Part shown: in pieces, positions 11,869 through 22,915 of the stretch | Numbering within the stretch: position 1 is the stretch's first letter | Layout: every line of letters starts with the position of its first letter | Assembly (NCBI GenBank): GCA_949126835.1 | Contig: OX421502.1 | Span: 35,304,982-35,368,981, forward strand | Direction: 5' to 3' | Source: Anisus vortex | Lineage: Eukaryota; Mollusca; Gastropoda; Planorbidae | Length of the DNA: 64,000 bases | Notes under the pieces: generated by a model | Told to the model about the DNA's origin: nothing | The model's input: only the letters and a program-made list of their open reading frames with translations | Databases searched by the model: none | Program-made: the position numbers and the translations under genes

Positions 11869-12888
11869 ATTACAAGGCAATTTATTCACCATAATAAATC
11901 ATGGATGAGACCTTCTATTTATCACACAAGTATAATTATAATTTATAATGTTATTACGGCTAGAGCCCCCATTCAATTTATGAAAATGATAGTTATAGTA
12001 TTGTTATTGTTCGTGTGAGTATCCTTGTATTAGTGAAGATCTTATTATATCATTCTGAAGTTTATTTGTAGTTGTCTAGAGTATTCCTGGTTCTTATAAT
12101 CCCCTGGCAATTCACATAGCGTAGTTTTAGAGTTTTCAGTTGATTTACTTCATGTATAATTATTTGTGTGGCTCATATTATACAGCAAGAACCTCGATGT
12201 TGAGTGGTAGTGTAGATTATTAATATAGTTGAATAAATATCACACATACACACATGTATATAACTTTGAAATATTGACGTTAACCAAGTTGTGTAGAAAG
12301 CAACGATAAATTTGGTTTAATTTACAAGATCAATCCAGTAGGAATCCAAATAATATTATATACACAATCAAGAAATACACATATTCCAATTAATAATGAA
12401 TATCCTCAATGAACATATAGCATTGTAGTTAATAGTAGAATAATAAGTTTTCCATAATACAACTCAAATAGAAACGATCCTCAGAGCGGAGAATATTTGA
12501 TGTTACTAGCTCGAATGTACGCCAAGAACTGACTAAAAGTGTCGAATCGCGTAGAAATATATTACGGGTCAATCGTTGGAAAAACCAGACAGCCTAGTGA
12601 CACGAATATTTAAATCAAGCCTGCATGTTGACTGCGTGATCAGAATGTCAAGCAATAATGCTCTAACAAAATAAGGAGAGACCGGACGACCTTGACACGC
12701 TGTGTTTACGTGAACAGTTCATGTTTTTATCGAGGTTAATAAAAAAACAATAATGCTCTCATTAGGTTAGGAAAAACCCGGGGGAAACTTTGAGCTGAGA
12801 AATATTTTATATCGTTTAAACGCAATTCGCTTAAATGATTTAGTTGGTTTATTAACATTACAATGTAGGGAATTTACGTTTCGTAACA
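11869..12888 (-). repeat. 3' LTR of element 1
   Basis: 1020 bp, identical by eye to 17747-18766. On the minus strand it starts TGTTACGAAACG and ends CCTTGTAAT, so the canonical 5' TG is present while the 3' end is not CA. The sequence just inside (GGTACGGGCGAC on the minus strand) is only a weak polypurine tract. Confidence 0.92.
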
Positions 12889-13648
12889 GTCGCCCGTACC
12901 AAAAGGAAAAGAACATTGCATACTAAACAATAGAAGTGTGCAATTTCTTTTAGAACCGCCTGCACTTAACTTTAGTTCTAAACAATATACAAAAAAAAAA
13001 CTGACTCCACCTGGGTAGTCCGTTAAATAAGACAAGTAAGGGAAATAATTTATTCTATTAAACCCTCATCATATAGGATCTCAAGTTATCCTTAGACCAT
13101 AACACATGTTCGCGTTATTCTAAAAAATTATACTCTCTGAGATATCATTCCTTATAAACATCATCATCTTATTTATAAGGTAAAAATCAACATAACTAAT
13201 GTTATCATATTAAACAATTCAATCATTAATTAATTCAACTTAAATGAAATTAATATTTAAATAAATTTTAAAGTAAGAGTTTAATCTTAAGTGTGTAAGC
13301 ATGTGAAGTGTATGCACATTACTCTATCTTGGTTTTTACATAATCACAACTATAGTTTGATTGTTTCAAAATAAGGATGTACATTTCTGTTCATTCATTA
13401 TCTTACTAATAAAGAAAATTATGTCCATAAATCAATAATACTTAAAAGTAACTTATTAGGTTTTTTTTCTTTTTTCCTACAACAATAATAATATTTGTTT
13501 TAGCAAATGGAAATATTCATGGCATAAAATAAGGCATAAGATATTGCATAAAATGATCACAACATATTCATATATTCATGCATTTATATTTTAAATGATC
13601 CAATTCTCTTAGTTAGGATTATCAGAATATATACATGAAGTTATCCCT
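12889..13648. other. Non-coding 3' internal region of element 1
   Basis: This AT-rich stretch lies between the end of the gag-pro-int frame and the 3' LTR, where RT and RNase H would be expected. I find none of their motifs (LPFG, FxDD, TDQ) on the minus strand, so the deletion appears complete. Confidence 0.6.
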
Positions 13649-16600
13649 TTATACATTGGTTACATGCGCGATAGGGTGTCCGCGACGATGTGATCTTTTA
13701 CCAATACGTAAGTTATTCTTAAGTTGTATGGGATTAACCCTATACGGATGTTGTTTGACAGGTTTAACATTATCATCTTTTAAAACTACATCATGGGTAA
13801 CCAAAGTTGTTTTGTTAGGAACATCACTAAACAAATTTACATGATCATAGATTAAACCCTTGATAGAAGTCTGTTCACCTGAGTCTAGATGTGCCAGTTT
13901 ATCATTGAGGTTTTTAAGTGCTTCAGTGTTTTGAAGTTTACTTTCTATGATTGTCTTTTTAAATTTAGGCGGGGGTGTTTCAACAGTTTTGATAGCACTC
14001 ACTGGCCTAATGTCAGTTTGTTCTTCCCTAACAACATAAGGTTTTAGCATGTTTATATGGCACAGTCTCTGTGTTTTCCTTCTATCAGAGGTTTTTACAA
14101 GGTATGTTACATCACTGATTTTATCTAAAACCTGATATGGTCCTGTATATTTTGCACTCAGGGGTTGTCCAGACAATTGGGTCAACATGAGGACTTTATC
14201 ACCAGGATGGAAACGTCGGGATCTGGCCTTGACATCATAGTACCCTTTCATTCTTTTCTGAGCCTGCAAAAGATTATCTTTAACATGATTAAAAGCATGA
14301 TAGATTCTATTGCTAAATTGTTCCACATAAGCTACGAGTCCAGTCTCTTCATCAGAATTTAACAAGGTTTCCTGCAACAGTTTTAGAGGTCCTCGAACTG
14401 AATGTCCAAACACTAACTCGAACGGACTGAATCCAAGAGATTCCTGCACAGTTTCTCTAGTCGCGAAAAGAGCGAATGGAATACCGCGATCCCAGTCTTC
14501 AGTGTTCTCAAAACAGTATGTGCGGAGCATGGTTTTCAGAGTCTGATGATATCTTTCTAGGGCACCTTGGCTTTGCGGATGGTACGCAGTTGAAGTTGCA
14601 TGTTGGATGCCTAGTTTCTTTAAGACCTGGTTAAACAGCTTTGATGTAAAGTTAGATCCTCGGTCTGACTGTATAGTCTTTGGAAGACCGTATCTTGAAC
14701 AAAATGCAATCAGTGCGTCAGATATCTTATCTGCGTTAATGGTGCGTAGCGGAATAGCTTCAGGATATCTCGTGGCAGTGCACATTATAGTGAATAAGTA
14801 CTGGTGTCCTGTCTTTGTTTTAGGCAAAGGACCTACACAGTCTATTAGCAAGTGGCTAAATGGTTCTGCAAAGGCGGGTATTGGCTTTAGAGGTGCTACC
14901 GGTAAAGTCTGGTTAGGTTTACCAACTATCTGGCATGTATTGCATGACTTGCAGTATTTTGTGACGTCACGATGTAGTCCAGGCCAATAGAAGTACGGAA
15001 GAATTCGACGGTAAGTCTTGTTCACTCCTAGATGACCAGCATATGGCGTGTCATGAGCCATGTGTAAGATGTCATTACGATATATGGCTGGTACCACAAT
15101 CTGACTTCCTTCTCTGCAATTGTCATTATCACATTTCACATCTCTCCATTTTTGCATTAATATTCCCTCCTTCAGAAAAAATCCATTTCCGTTCATTTCT
15201 GCCTCCTGTTCAGTTATCACCTTTTTCTTCAGGTGTTTAATTCCTGAATCTCTATTCTGTTCTAATAGGAGTAATTGTCGAGGTGACAAATTACTTTCAG
15301 TAGTCTTGACTGAGGGACCACTCAAAATGTCAGCCAGGAAAGTTGCCTGTAGGTCAATTTCTGGTTCTATTTTTGACTTTGACATGGTTTCGACAGACTT
15401 TTGTTGTTGGGCCATACCTCTAGTGACGATGCATATAGGTTTTATAAAGCTCTCACTTTTATTAAGGTATTGTTTTTTCTTGGATATGGAATGCACCACA
15501 TCTCCAGCAATATCATTTCCCAGTATTAAAGAAACGCCTTTAAACGGAAGTGATTTGTACACACCCACAACTACATTTCCAGTGAAGTACGCACTCTTCA
15601 GCTGTATTTGATGCAAAGGAACTTGTACATTTTTCCTTGATACATCTTGAATAGTAAGATCCTGTCCTGTATATGTCGATTGTGACGTAGGAACAGTATT
15701 CTCTAAAAGTAGTGAAACCTCAGCCCCTGTATCACGGAGTATTCTGATGTTCTTTTCACTAGTGACACCATTTATTATGGATGACACGGTACCTTCTTCA
15801 ATGAATGGTAAACAATTGCTTGGTATCTCAGTATCGATGAGATCTGTATCCAAGTTATTTTTGTAAGAGGTATGTTTAGTACTCATGGTGGTTCTATCTG
15901 ATATAGACTCCTTGGAGCTCAGATTAGAATTAGAATTATTGAAAACCATTGTCTCTATTTCAGGAACTATTTCTGGTTTCAAGTTTCCTAGATACGTGTG
16001 TTTTGTCAGGTTATCTGCATTAGCACTAGGTATCTCTGTTTGAGTTCTAACATCCTTCTTTACATTTACATGAGTTCTTTGCTTTGGCATGGCTACATAC
16101 GATAAGACAACATTCTTTTTATTCGGGTTCCCATTCAATATCCAGCACTTTTCCTTAGTATGTCCAATTCGTTTACAATGGCTACAGGTTGGCTTGGAAT
16201 TTGTTGGACCTTCATTGCTCTGCTGATGTCTCTTTGATTGATAGGATTCATTTGGATTCATGGTTTTCTTTTCTACCTTCATATCTCGATTCTGGAATTT
16301 AGATTTATCAACTGTTGTAAATTTATTGCTGGAATGGATAATAACATATTCGTCTGCCATCACTGCTGCTGTTTCTACTTGTTCTACACCTTTGTCTGCT
16401 AAATGTATTCTTACATCACCTCTGATGTTATTGTTAAAGTCTTCCATTAGCATAAGATTAGCTAATTTATCAAAGTCTTTGTTTACACCTTTGGATCGAA
16501 TCCATCTTTCAAAATATTTCTTTTTCTGTCTTAGAAAATCAACATGGGATTGTTCCTGTTCTTTCTTAGACTCACGAAACACTTTTCTATATTTTTCAGG

Positions 16601-17341
16601 TGTTAATGCATAACTTAGCAGTACTCTATTCTTGATCAGTTCATAATCATACAATTCCTCTTCAGTAAGACTTAATACAACATCAAGTGCCTTTCCTTTG
16701 TTCAGAGCTGAGCGTAGAAGTATAGCTTTCTTGCCCTCGGGAAATTGATAGTCTCTAGCGTTTCTCTCGAAAATCATGAAGAACTCTTCCACCGAATTAT
16801 CTTCAAAAACTGGAATATGTTTCTTAAACTTATACAGTTCTGCATCTGCTTCAGAGCTTGCATTCGAATGATTTGACGTACGAGACCTTGCTATCTCAAT
16901 TCTTTCTTGGCTTGCTATTTTCTCTCTTGCTATTTCTCTTTCCATCTCAATTCTCTTGTCTTCTCTTTCCAATTCTAATCTCTTGTTTTCTCTTTCCAAT
17001 TCTATCTCCATCTTCCTCATCTCAAGTTTAAATTTCAATTCTTCACTTAAGTCACCAGTTGTATGCTTCACTCTTTGTTTTATAGGAAAAGGTAATTCAT
17101 CATCTGATTCATCATTAATGTTATCATTAGCAGTAGTTTCTTCAATAATTAGTGTACCTTGTTTTCTTAAACACTCAGTTACCTCTTGAAGTAATTTAGT
17201 TTTTGATGGCCTAGTTTCTGTGATAGAAATGCCCAATGATTTAGCCAATTCTTTTAATTGTATCATTGACATTTTATTAAGCTGTTCTGAGGTTAGATCA
17301 AATATTTCTGGATCCAATGTAAGATTATTTGTGGCTTCCAT
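13649..17341 (-). CDS. Gag-protease-integrase polyprotein of element 1
   Basis: A 1230-residue open frame. Residues 25-60 resemble a SAP motif (MIQLKELAKSLGI). Residues 100-152 are a charged E/R/K coiled coil. Residues 170-335 are a capsid whose second half (about 250-332) resembles the SCAN fold. A zinc knuckle CX2CX4HX4C sits at C386-C399. An aspartic protease DTG is at 537-539. The integrase has a zinc-binding H763/H770/C800/C803 set and a D834-D893-E929 core (D,D35E), then a GPY module near 1066. The last ~60 residues enter the linker preceding RT (residues 1192-1208), then diverge and stop. Gag and pol are fused without a stop. The protein should form particles and integrate cDNA, but RT would have to come from elsewhere. 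The ATG at 17341 is 405 bp inside the 5' LTR. Confidence 0.9.
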   Translation of the reverse strand: MEATNNLTLDPEIFDLTSEQLNKMSMIQLKELAKSLGISITETRPSKTKLLQEVTECLRKQGTLIIEETTANDNINDESDDELPFPIKQRVKHTTGDLSEELKFKLEMRKMEIELERENKRLELEREDKRIEMEREIAREKIASQERIEIARSRTSNHSNASSEADAELYKFKKHIPVFEDNSVEEFFMIFERNARDYQFPEGKKAILLRSALNKGKALDVVLSLTEEELYDYELIKNRVLLSYALTPEKYRKVFRESKKEQEQSHVDFLRQKKKYFERWIRSKGVNKDFDKLANLMLMEDFNNNIRGDVRIHLADKGVEQVETAAVMADEYVIIHSSNKFTTVDKSKFQNRDMKVEKKTMNPNESYQSKRHQQSNEGPTNSKPTCSHCKRIGHTKEKCWILNGNPNKKNVVLSYVAMPKQRTHVNVKKDVRTQTEIPSANADNLTKHTYLGNLKPEIVPEIETMVFNNSNSNLSSKESISDRTTMSTKHTSYKNNLDTDLIDTEIPSNCLPFIEEGTVSSIINGVTSEKNIRILRDTGAEVSLLLENTVPTSQSTYTGQDLTIQDVSRKNVQVPLHQIQLKSAYFTGNVVVGVYKSLPFKGVSLILGNDIAGDVVHSISKKKQYLNKSESFIKPICIVTRGMAQQQKSVETMSKSKIEPEIDLQATFLADILSGPSVKTTESNLSPRQLLLLEQNRDSGIKHLKKKVITEQEAEMNGNGFFLKEGILMQKWRDVKCDNDNCREGSQIVVPAIYRNDILHMAHDTPYAGHLGVNKTYRRILPYFYWPGLHRDVTKYCKSCNTCQIVGKPNQTLPVAPLKPIPAFAEPFSHLLIDCVGPLPKTKTGHQYLFTIMCTATRYPEAIPLRTINADKISDALIAFCSRYGLPKTIQSDRGSNFTSKLFNQVLKKLGIQHATSTAYHPQSQGALERYHQTLKTMLRTYCFENTEDWDRGIPFALFATRETVQESLGFSPFELVFGHSVRGPLKLLQETLLNSDEETGLVAYVEQFSNRIYHAFNHVKDNLLQAQKRMKGYYDVKARSRRFHPGDKVLMLTQLSGQPLSAKYTGPYQVLDKISDVTYLVKTSDRRKTQRLCHINMLKPYVVREEQTDIRPVSAIKTVETPPPKFKKTIIESKLQNTEALKNLNDKLAHLDSGEQTSIKGLIYDHVNLFSDVPNKTTLVTHDVVLKDDNVKPVKQHPYRVNPIQLKNNLRIGKRSHRRGHPIAHVTNV

Positions 17342-17724
17342 TTTATATTATTAAAAGTTACTGTAAATCTTGTTAATAATACAATAAAAGTGTCCAACTT
17401 ACTTTCTGTCCTTTGAATAATTCACTACACCACACAGTTCAGATTTGTCACAACAAGGTCACAAAAAAAATACCTTCTTAGAGTTACTTTGTTTGATAAG
17501 GTAATACACCAGATAATTTTCCAGGCTGAATAGTTAAGTTTTCCGATTCTCAATAGCAATGTTCAATTCAATCACAATTTTTAGTATATTGTATATTGTT
17601 CATATTTTCCAACACAATCCATCCAAGTTACGAGTATGTATTACGGCAGTTGTAAATAGTTTGTGTAAATAGTATAACGATTCTTGAAATTGAAGTAAAT
17701 CCTCTAAACGTTTGTTAGTAAATC

Positions 17725-17742
17725 ACTGACGAGCAAAACCCA
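17725..17742 (-). promoter_or_regulatory. Candidate primer-binding site of element 1
   Basis: On the minus strand TGGGTTTTGCTCGTCAGT begins four bases after the 5' LTR end. A TGG start is expected for pairing with a tRNA CCA end. The priming tRNA was not identified. Confidence 0.45.
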
Positions 17743-17746
17743 TTTT

Positions 17747-18766
17747 ATTACAAGGCAATTTATTCACCATAATAAATCATGGATGAGACCTTCTATTTAT
17801 CACACAAGTATAATTATAATTTATAATGTTATTACGGCTAGAGCCCCCATTCAATTTATGAAAATGATAGTTATAGTATTGTTATTGTTCGTGTGAGTAT
17901 CCTTGTATTAGTGAAGATCTTATTATATCATTCTGAAGTTTATTTGTAGTTGTCTAGAGTATTCCTGGTTCTTATAATCCCCTGGCAATTCACATAGCGT
18001 AGTTTTAGAGTTTTCAGTTGATTTACTTCATGTATAATTATTTGTGTGGCTCATATTATACAGCAAGAACCTCGATGTTGAGTGGTAGTGTAGATTATTA
18101 ATATAGTTGAATAAATATCACACATACACACATGTATATAACTTTGAAATATTGACGTTAACCAAGTTGTGTAGAAAGCAACGATAAATTTGGTTTAATT
18201 TACAAGATCAATCCAGTAGGAATCCAAATAATATTATATACACAATCAAGAAATACACATATTCCAATTAATAATGAATATCCTCAATGAACATATAGCA
18301 TTGTAGTTAATAGTAGAATAATAAGTTTTCCATAATACAACTCAAATAGAAACGATCCTCAGAGCGGAGAATATTTGATGTTACTAGCTCGAATGTACGC
18401 CAAGAACTGACTAAAAGTGTCGAATCGCGTAGAAATATATTACGGGTCAATCGTTGGAAAAACCAGACAGCCTAGTGACACGAATATTTAAATCAAGCCT
18501 GCATGTTGACTGCGTGATCAGAATGTCAAGCAATAATGCTCTAACAAAATAAGGAGAGACCGGACGACCTTGACACGCTGTGTTTACGTGAACAGTTCAT
18601 GTTTTTATCGAGGTTAATAAAAAAACAATAATGCTCTCATTAGGTTAGGAAAAACCCGGGGGAAACTTTGAGCTGAGAAATATTTTATATCGTTTAAACG
18701 CAATTCGCTTAAATGATTTAGTTGGTTTATTAACATTACAATGTAGGGAATTTACGTTTCGTAACA
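17747..18766 (-). repeat. 5' LTR of element 1
   Basis: 1020 bp, identical by eye to 11869-12888 along its length. It should hold the promoter and polyadenylation signal, but no TATA box could be assigned with confidence. Confidence 0.92.
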
Positions 18767-18771
18767 ATATT

Positions 18772-19079
18772 CACTATCACCTGGCATCGTAGCTGCCCTA
18801 CGTAGCCATTAGCCTAACCTACGAAACATTAAAAGTGTAGGCCTATAAAGTGAAATTGAATGTGTAAATAGGTCTAGCCGGCCCTAGCCTAATCACATTA
18901 ATAAATTAATCTTCAGTACTACTATTTACCTCCTTTTTTTAGTACGATAGCCAATATTCATATGTGAATTTGGCATGATAAGAACAACTTCACCATATGC
19001 CATATTTGTTCCTCAATAGTGGCTTCTATTTACAAATGACGTCACTAAAAAACTTAAGCTCCGCCTATTGCAAACGCTC
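18772..19079. mobile_element. Right arm of the TIR DNA transposon split by element 1
   Basis: It ends ATTGCAAACGCTC followed by TA, the inverse of the left-arm end at 11613. Together with 11613-11868 it forms the target into which element 1 inserted. Confidence 0.5.
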
Positions 19080-19329
19080 TATAGACAATGCATCTTTTGT
19101 CTGGGATCATTCCTCTAAAGAAATCATTTAAAAGCTAAAACCAATTCAGAAACCTCGAGCTGAAATAGTGAATATTCCCTAATGCCAAGCGCTACATCAA
19201 TTGTTAAAATAACTAAATTTAAAAAAACTAAACAGTAGGCCTATAGAAAAAAGCATTAGATTCTAAACTATAAATACAACACAACAAACTATTAAAATAA
19301 TCAGAAAGATGTATAATAACATCCGGACT

Positions 19330-19460
19330 ATGAACAAACCAGGAAAGTGACAACTTTTAACATCATTACTGATAAGGGAAAAACTAAACTCAAACCACAG
19401 GAGGATGCAACACTCTTGTGTATAGAATGAGCGTCTGTAACATATAAGATAAGGTGAACC
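19330..19460 (+). mobile_element. LINE-X decayed 3' fragment
   Basis: The order GAACAAACCAGGAAAG, CATCATTA, ACTAAACTCAAACCACAGGA, then GAGCGTCTGTAACATATAAG follows the LINE-X 3' region with internal losses. Bases 19461-19790 show nothing else I recognise. Confidence 0.6.
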
Positions 19461-19792
19461 AAAGCCATCAGCACACAAGAGGGATTGTGTATGAACACAT
19501 CTTTGCCATTTTTTCCGAAAGTAGGACTTTTCGGACAAAAGCGTTTAGCCTTGGCTATTATAATCCGGTATATTTGTTGGACATTAACACCATCACGACA
19601 TCTAGGCATACACCAACATTTTTTTAAAATTTGGATCAAAACCCAATAGTCAATTGCATTCACAAGCCAAATCGTCCAAGTGATTCACCCTTCACGGGAA
19701 CTCTCGGCCTATAAGAATAAGCTAGCAGGTAGCTTCAAAACATTTTTCGCTTGTTTGAAGTACGGAACTCCGACATCTGTTCAAATAATGGA

Positions 19793-20430
19793 GATAGACT
19801 ACGGATGGTACTAACCTTACACAGCCCTACTATCTGTGTGATGGTACTAACCTTACACAGCCCTACTATCTGTGTGTTGATTGAGTGAGACTACGGATGG
19901 TACTAACCTTACATTGCCCTACTATCTATGTGAGGGTACTAATCTTACATTGCCCTACTATCTATGTGATGGTACTAACCTTACATTGCCCTACTATCTA
20001 TGTGATGGTACTAACCTTACATTGCCCTACTATCTATGTGATGGTACTAACCTTACATTGCCCTACTATCTATGTGATGGTACTAACCTTACATTGCCCT
20101 ACTATCTATGTGATGGTACTAACCTTACATTGCCCTACTATCTATGTGATGGTACTAACCTTACATTGCCCTACTATCTATGTGATGGTACTAACCTTAC
20201 ATTGCCCTACTATCTATGTGATGGTACTAACCTTACATTGCCCTACTATCTGTGTGATGGTACTAACCTTACATTGCCCTACTCTCTGTGTGTTGATTGA
20301 GTGAGACTACGGATGGTACTAACCTTAAATTGCCCTACTATTTATGTGATGGTACTAACCTTACATTGCCCTACTATCTATGTGATGGTACTAACCTTAC
20401 ATTGCCCTACTATCTGTGTGTTGATGCTCT
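19793..20430. repeat. 36-bp minisatellite in three blocks
   Basis: The unit carries TGGTACTAACCTTACATTGC and CCTACTATCTATG and encodes DGTNLTLPYYLC in one frame, with no sign of coding constraint. Blocks are separated by a linker TTGATTGAGTGAGACTACGG at about 19877 and 20291. The right edge touches the minus-strand exon ending near 20401-20411, and every unit carries the minus-strand donor-like hexamers GTAAGG and GTAGGG. Confidence 0.93.
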
Positions 20431-20692
20431 TGACGTCGAAGCTGAACGTCACCCCCTTCGCATGCCCGTTGATGATGGGGGCAGACTCGGGGCTCGAAAA
20501 GGGCGACGGGAAGCTGTTCGGGGGCGGCGGGCTGAAGAGGAAGTGCCCGCCGTGGAAGCTGGGCGACGGGGAGGGAGATATGCACATGGAGGGCGTCGGG
20601 GTGGTGGCCGACTCTCGCCTGCTGCTGGCCTTGCTGGTGGTGCTGGAGCGACGCCTCTGCTTCCTGATGATCGTCCCAGTCCTGGCCAACAT
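20401..20692 (-). CDS. Host coding exon, basic Ser/Pro-rich segment, unknown protein
   Basis: A GC-rich island in AT-rich surroundings. Only one minus-strand frame has almost exclusively G or C at third positions, which marks it as the coding frame. It encodes a basic stretch (IIRKQRRRSSTTSKASSRRE, with a possible basophilic kinase site RRRSS), then a Pro/Ser-rich part (SPPPPNSFPSPFSSPE), then GVTFSFDVKSINTQ. The frame has an upstream in-frame stop, so it begins either at the ATG at 20692 or after an acceptor AG at 20683-20682. Possible donors are GTAGGG at 20410 and GTAAGG at 20400; the latter lies in the adjoining minisatellite. It looks like a cytoplasmic linker or tail. The family is not recognised and its link to the exons beyond 50 kb is unknown. 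Confidence 0.6.
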
Positions 20693-20879
20693 TGGGATAA
20701 TATGATTTCACCTTCGAACACCTGACCGCTTACAGGTATGCACGGGATAAGTTGGGATCTCCTTTATGCACCTGACAGCTATGCCCTATGTCCTGGCGAG
20801 GTGGTGCCCCCTCCCCGTAAGCATTAACTGCCGTGTTGTGAGGTAATCCATTTGTTTCGATGCAGTCACTCGATGACGA

Positions 20880-21118
20880 TGCCTCGGTCCACCAGGATAG
20901 AGTGCACCCGTTGATTAGCAAATAGTCCACCAGTATAAGGTCTCCACCTGAAACGTATCCCCTTGATGATGAGCTAACGGTCCACCAGAGTAGGTCCGCA
21001 GGTTCACGCAGTAACGGTCCACTAGGATAGGGTCCACACAGTGATGAGCGGTCCACCAGAGTAAGGTTCACGCGATAACGTGGCCGGTCCACTAGGATAG
21101 GGTCGACACAGTGATGAG
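20880..21118. repeat. Degenerate ~35-bp tandem repeat
   Basis: Recurring CGGTCCACTAGGATAGGGTC and CACAGTGATGAG blocks alternate with CGGTCCACCAGAGTAAGGTT variants. It is an old, diverged array. Bases 21119-22500 contain only a three-fold GTGAGCTAAAGCTATCAT repeat at 21942-21997 and no recognised gene. Confidence 0.7.
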
Positions 21119-22504
21119 TGTCTTAGAACTGAAGCTAATAAGTATATTCACCAAGAGAGTCCAGAAGAGTTAGACAATTCACGACTTCCATTGTAACACA
21201 ACACATTAAACACACAAACAATGTCAACGCTTGAACATACACACTGTAAATATAATTCAATAGTCAGATAAGTTGACATTTAGATGGGAAAACACTTCAT
21301 TCGGGCACCAAGGCTGTTCCAACGTTTAAATTTCATTCTTTTGTCAATGTTCTGTGTACATTCTGACAAAAAAATTATTGACATGAAATCAATTGATCAA
21401 AGAACATCGACAGATAGCACTTGGGGAAATAAAGGGGAAAATATATTGCGTGTGTTCCAAGAATTCCCAGAACCGATTCACACTAGATCTAATAACATAG
21501 CTTTGTATATTTATGAATTAAACTTCATAGGCTGATTATCGGTCATTATATAGCAGATGCGGTTAGGTTTCAGTAATTGTTTTCTTTTTAACGGATAACA
21601 TACACATTGGGTTTTTACGAGTAGAATTAGAACTGTAAAATGGTTTCTAACCAATAGAATTGGAGCTCACAAACGGTTTGTGGCCATAAGAACTAAAACT
21701 CATAAACATTTTCTTACATAAAGAAATATAATGTTCTACAACCAGTAAAATGTTCTATAATGTTCTACAACCAGTCAAACCAGTCAACACTATATGAGTA
21801 ATAGTTTAAGAACCAGAACTAATCGACAACTGTTCGAGCCAATGCTAAACAAATATAAACAATTTTTTTATTTATATTTGCTATTCTATAAATGAGTAAT
21901 TGCTCAATTCATGCTTGTTACACTTGGTAAAGCTATACTTGTGAGCTAAATCTATCATTGTGAGCTAAAGCTATCATTGTGAGCTAAAGCTATCAGCAAC
22001 AAAACACTAAACAACTACTATATATGCAATTTAAAAGCTGCATTCAGAAAAAACTGAAATGTTGCAACAGAACCTTACACTTTTGTCAACGGATCGAATT
22101 TTTCAGGTAAAATGGTTTAGTTTCAGGACATTTTAGAACTAGCTCCATACAACTTAATACAGGTTTTTTTGTTGTTGTTTCACTGCCTGGAGCTGTTGGG
22201 AACTAAAACTCTTTATTGATGACAAGTGCAGTCAATAATTGACATGAGTCTTTTAAGCAGAAAGCTACAGACTGCCGTGTGTATGTGACTGTTGAAACAC
22301 TATATAGGCTATACCTTCTGTAGTTGTTGTGTGTGAATGTTCTACAACCAGTATATGTATATTATACCTAGTTTGTAGTTTGATAAAATATTATGTGATT
22401 ATAATTTGATTTGCGTAGGATTTTAATAAGGATATTCAATTTTTTAATTTTATATTAAGCGTGTTTGAGTTTACGTTATGTATATAACATTCGTGTTTGT
22501 TTAT

Positions 22505-22506
<2 letters not shown>

Positions 22507-22560
<54 letters not shown>

Positions 22561-22915
22561 GAGAGAGAGAAAGAGAGAAAGAGAGAGAGAATGAAAAAGA
22601 TGGTAAACTAAAGGGAGATAGAGTGTTGATAGAGAAAGAGAGTGTGATAAAAAAGAAAGAGAGGGAGAAAGTGTATCGATAGAGATTGTAAATGAGAATT
22701 AGGATAGACAGAGAGAGTAAGAAGCGGTTTAAGGTAGAAGGAATGAGAGGGAGATAGAGAGAAGAAATTGAAGAGAGAGAGAGTATGTGTACGAAAAGAG
22801 AAAGAGTGAGAGTGAAGATGCATCGACTAAGAGAGAGTGAGAAAGAGAGAGTGAGAAAGAGAGAGAAAAGAGAGACAGTGAGTGAGAGAGAGGGAGAGAA
22901 ACAAGGAAAAAGAAA
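22507..22915. repeat. GA-rich simple repeat
   Basis: A pure (GA)n core near 22507-22555 grades into degenerate GAGAGA/AAAG purine sequence on the plus strand. Bases 22916-23930 are AT-rich and show no feature apart from a GT run at 23070-23092. Confidence 0.9.

Larger units (their letters stand above)
11869..18766 (-). mobile_element. LTR retrotransposon element 1 (gypsy-type, integrase before RT region, RT missing)
   Basis: This 6898-bp element lies between 5-bp direct repeats ATATT at 11864-11868 and 18767-18771. It has two 1020-bp LTRs (17747-18766 is the 5' LTR, 11869-12888 the 3' LTR), a candidate primer-binding site four bases inside the 5' LTR, and one long gag-protease-integrase frame. 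The RT and RNase H region is absent: after the frame stops at 13649 only 760 AT-rich bases remain before the 3' LTR. LTRs without visible differences indicate a recent insertion or recent gene conversion. Confidence 0.92.

Noticed and set aside
14607..15611. Plus-strand ORFs inside element 1
   Set aside because: Shadows of the minus-strand gag-protease-integrase frame.
20449..20725. Alternative frames of the GC-rich exon, including a hydrophobic plus-strand frame
   Set aside because: Only the minus frame starting at 20692 has consistent G/C third positions; the others show the shifted pattern.
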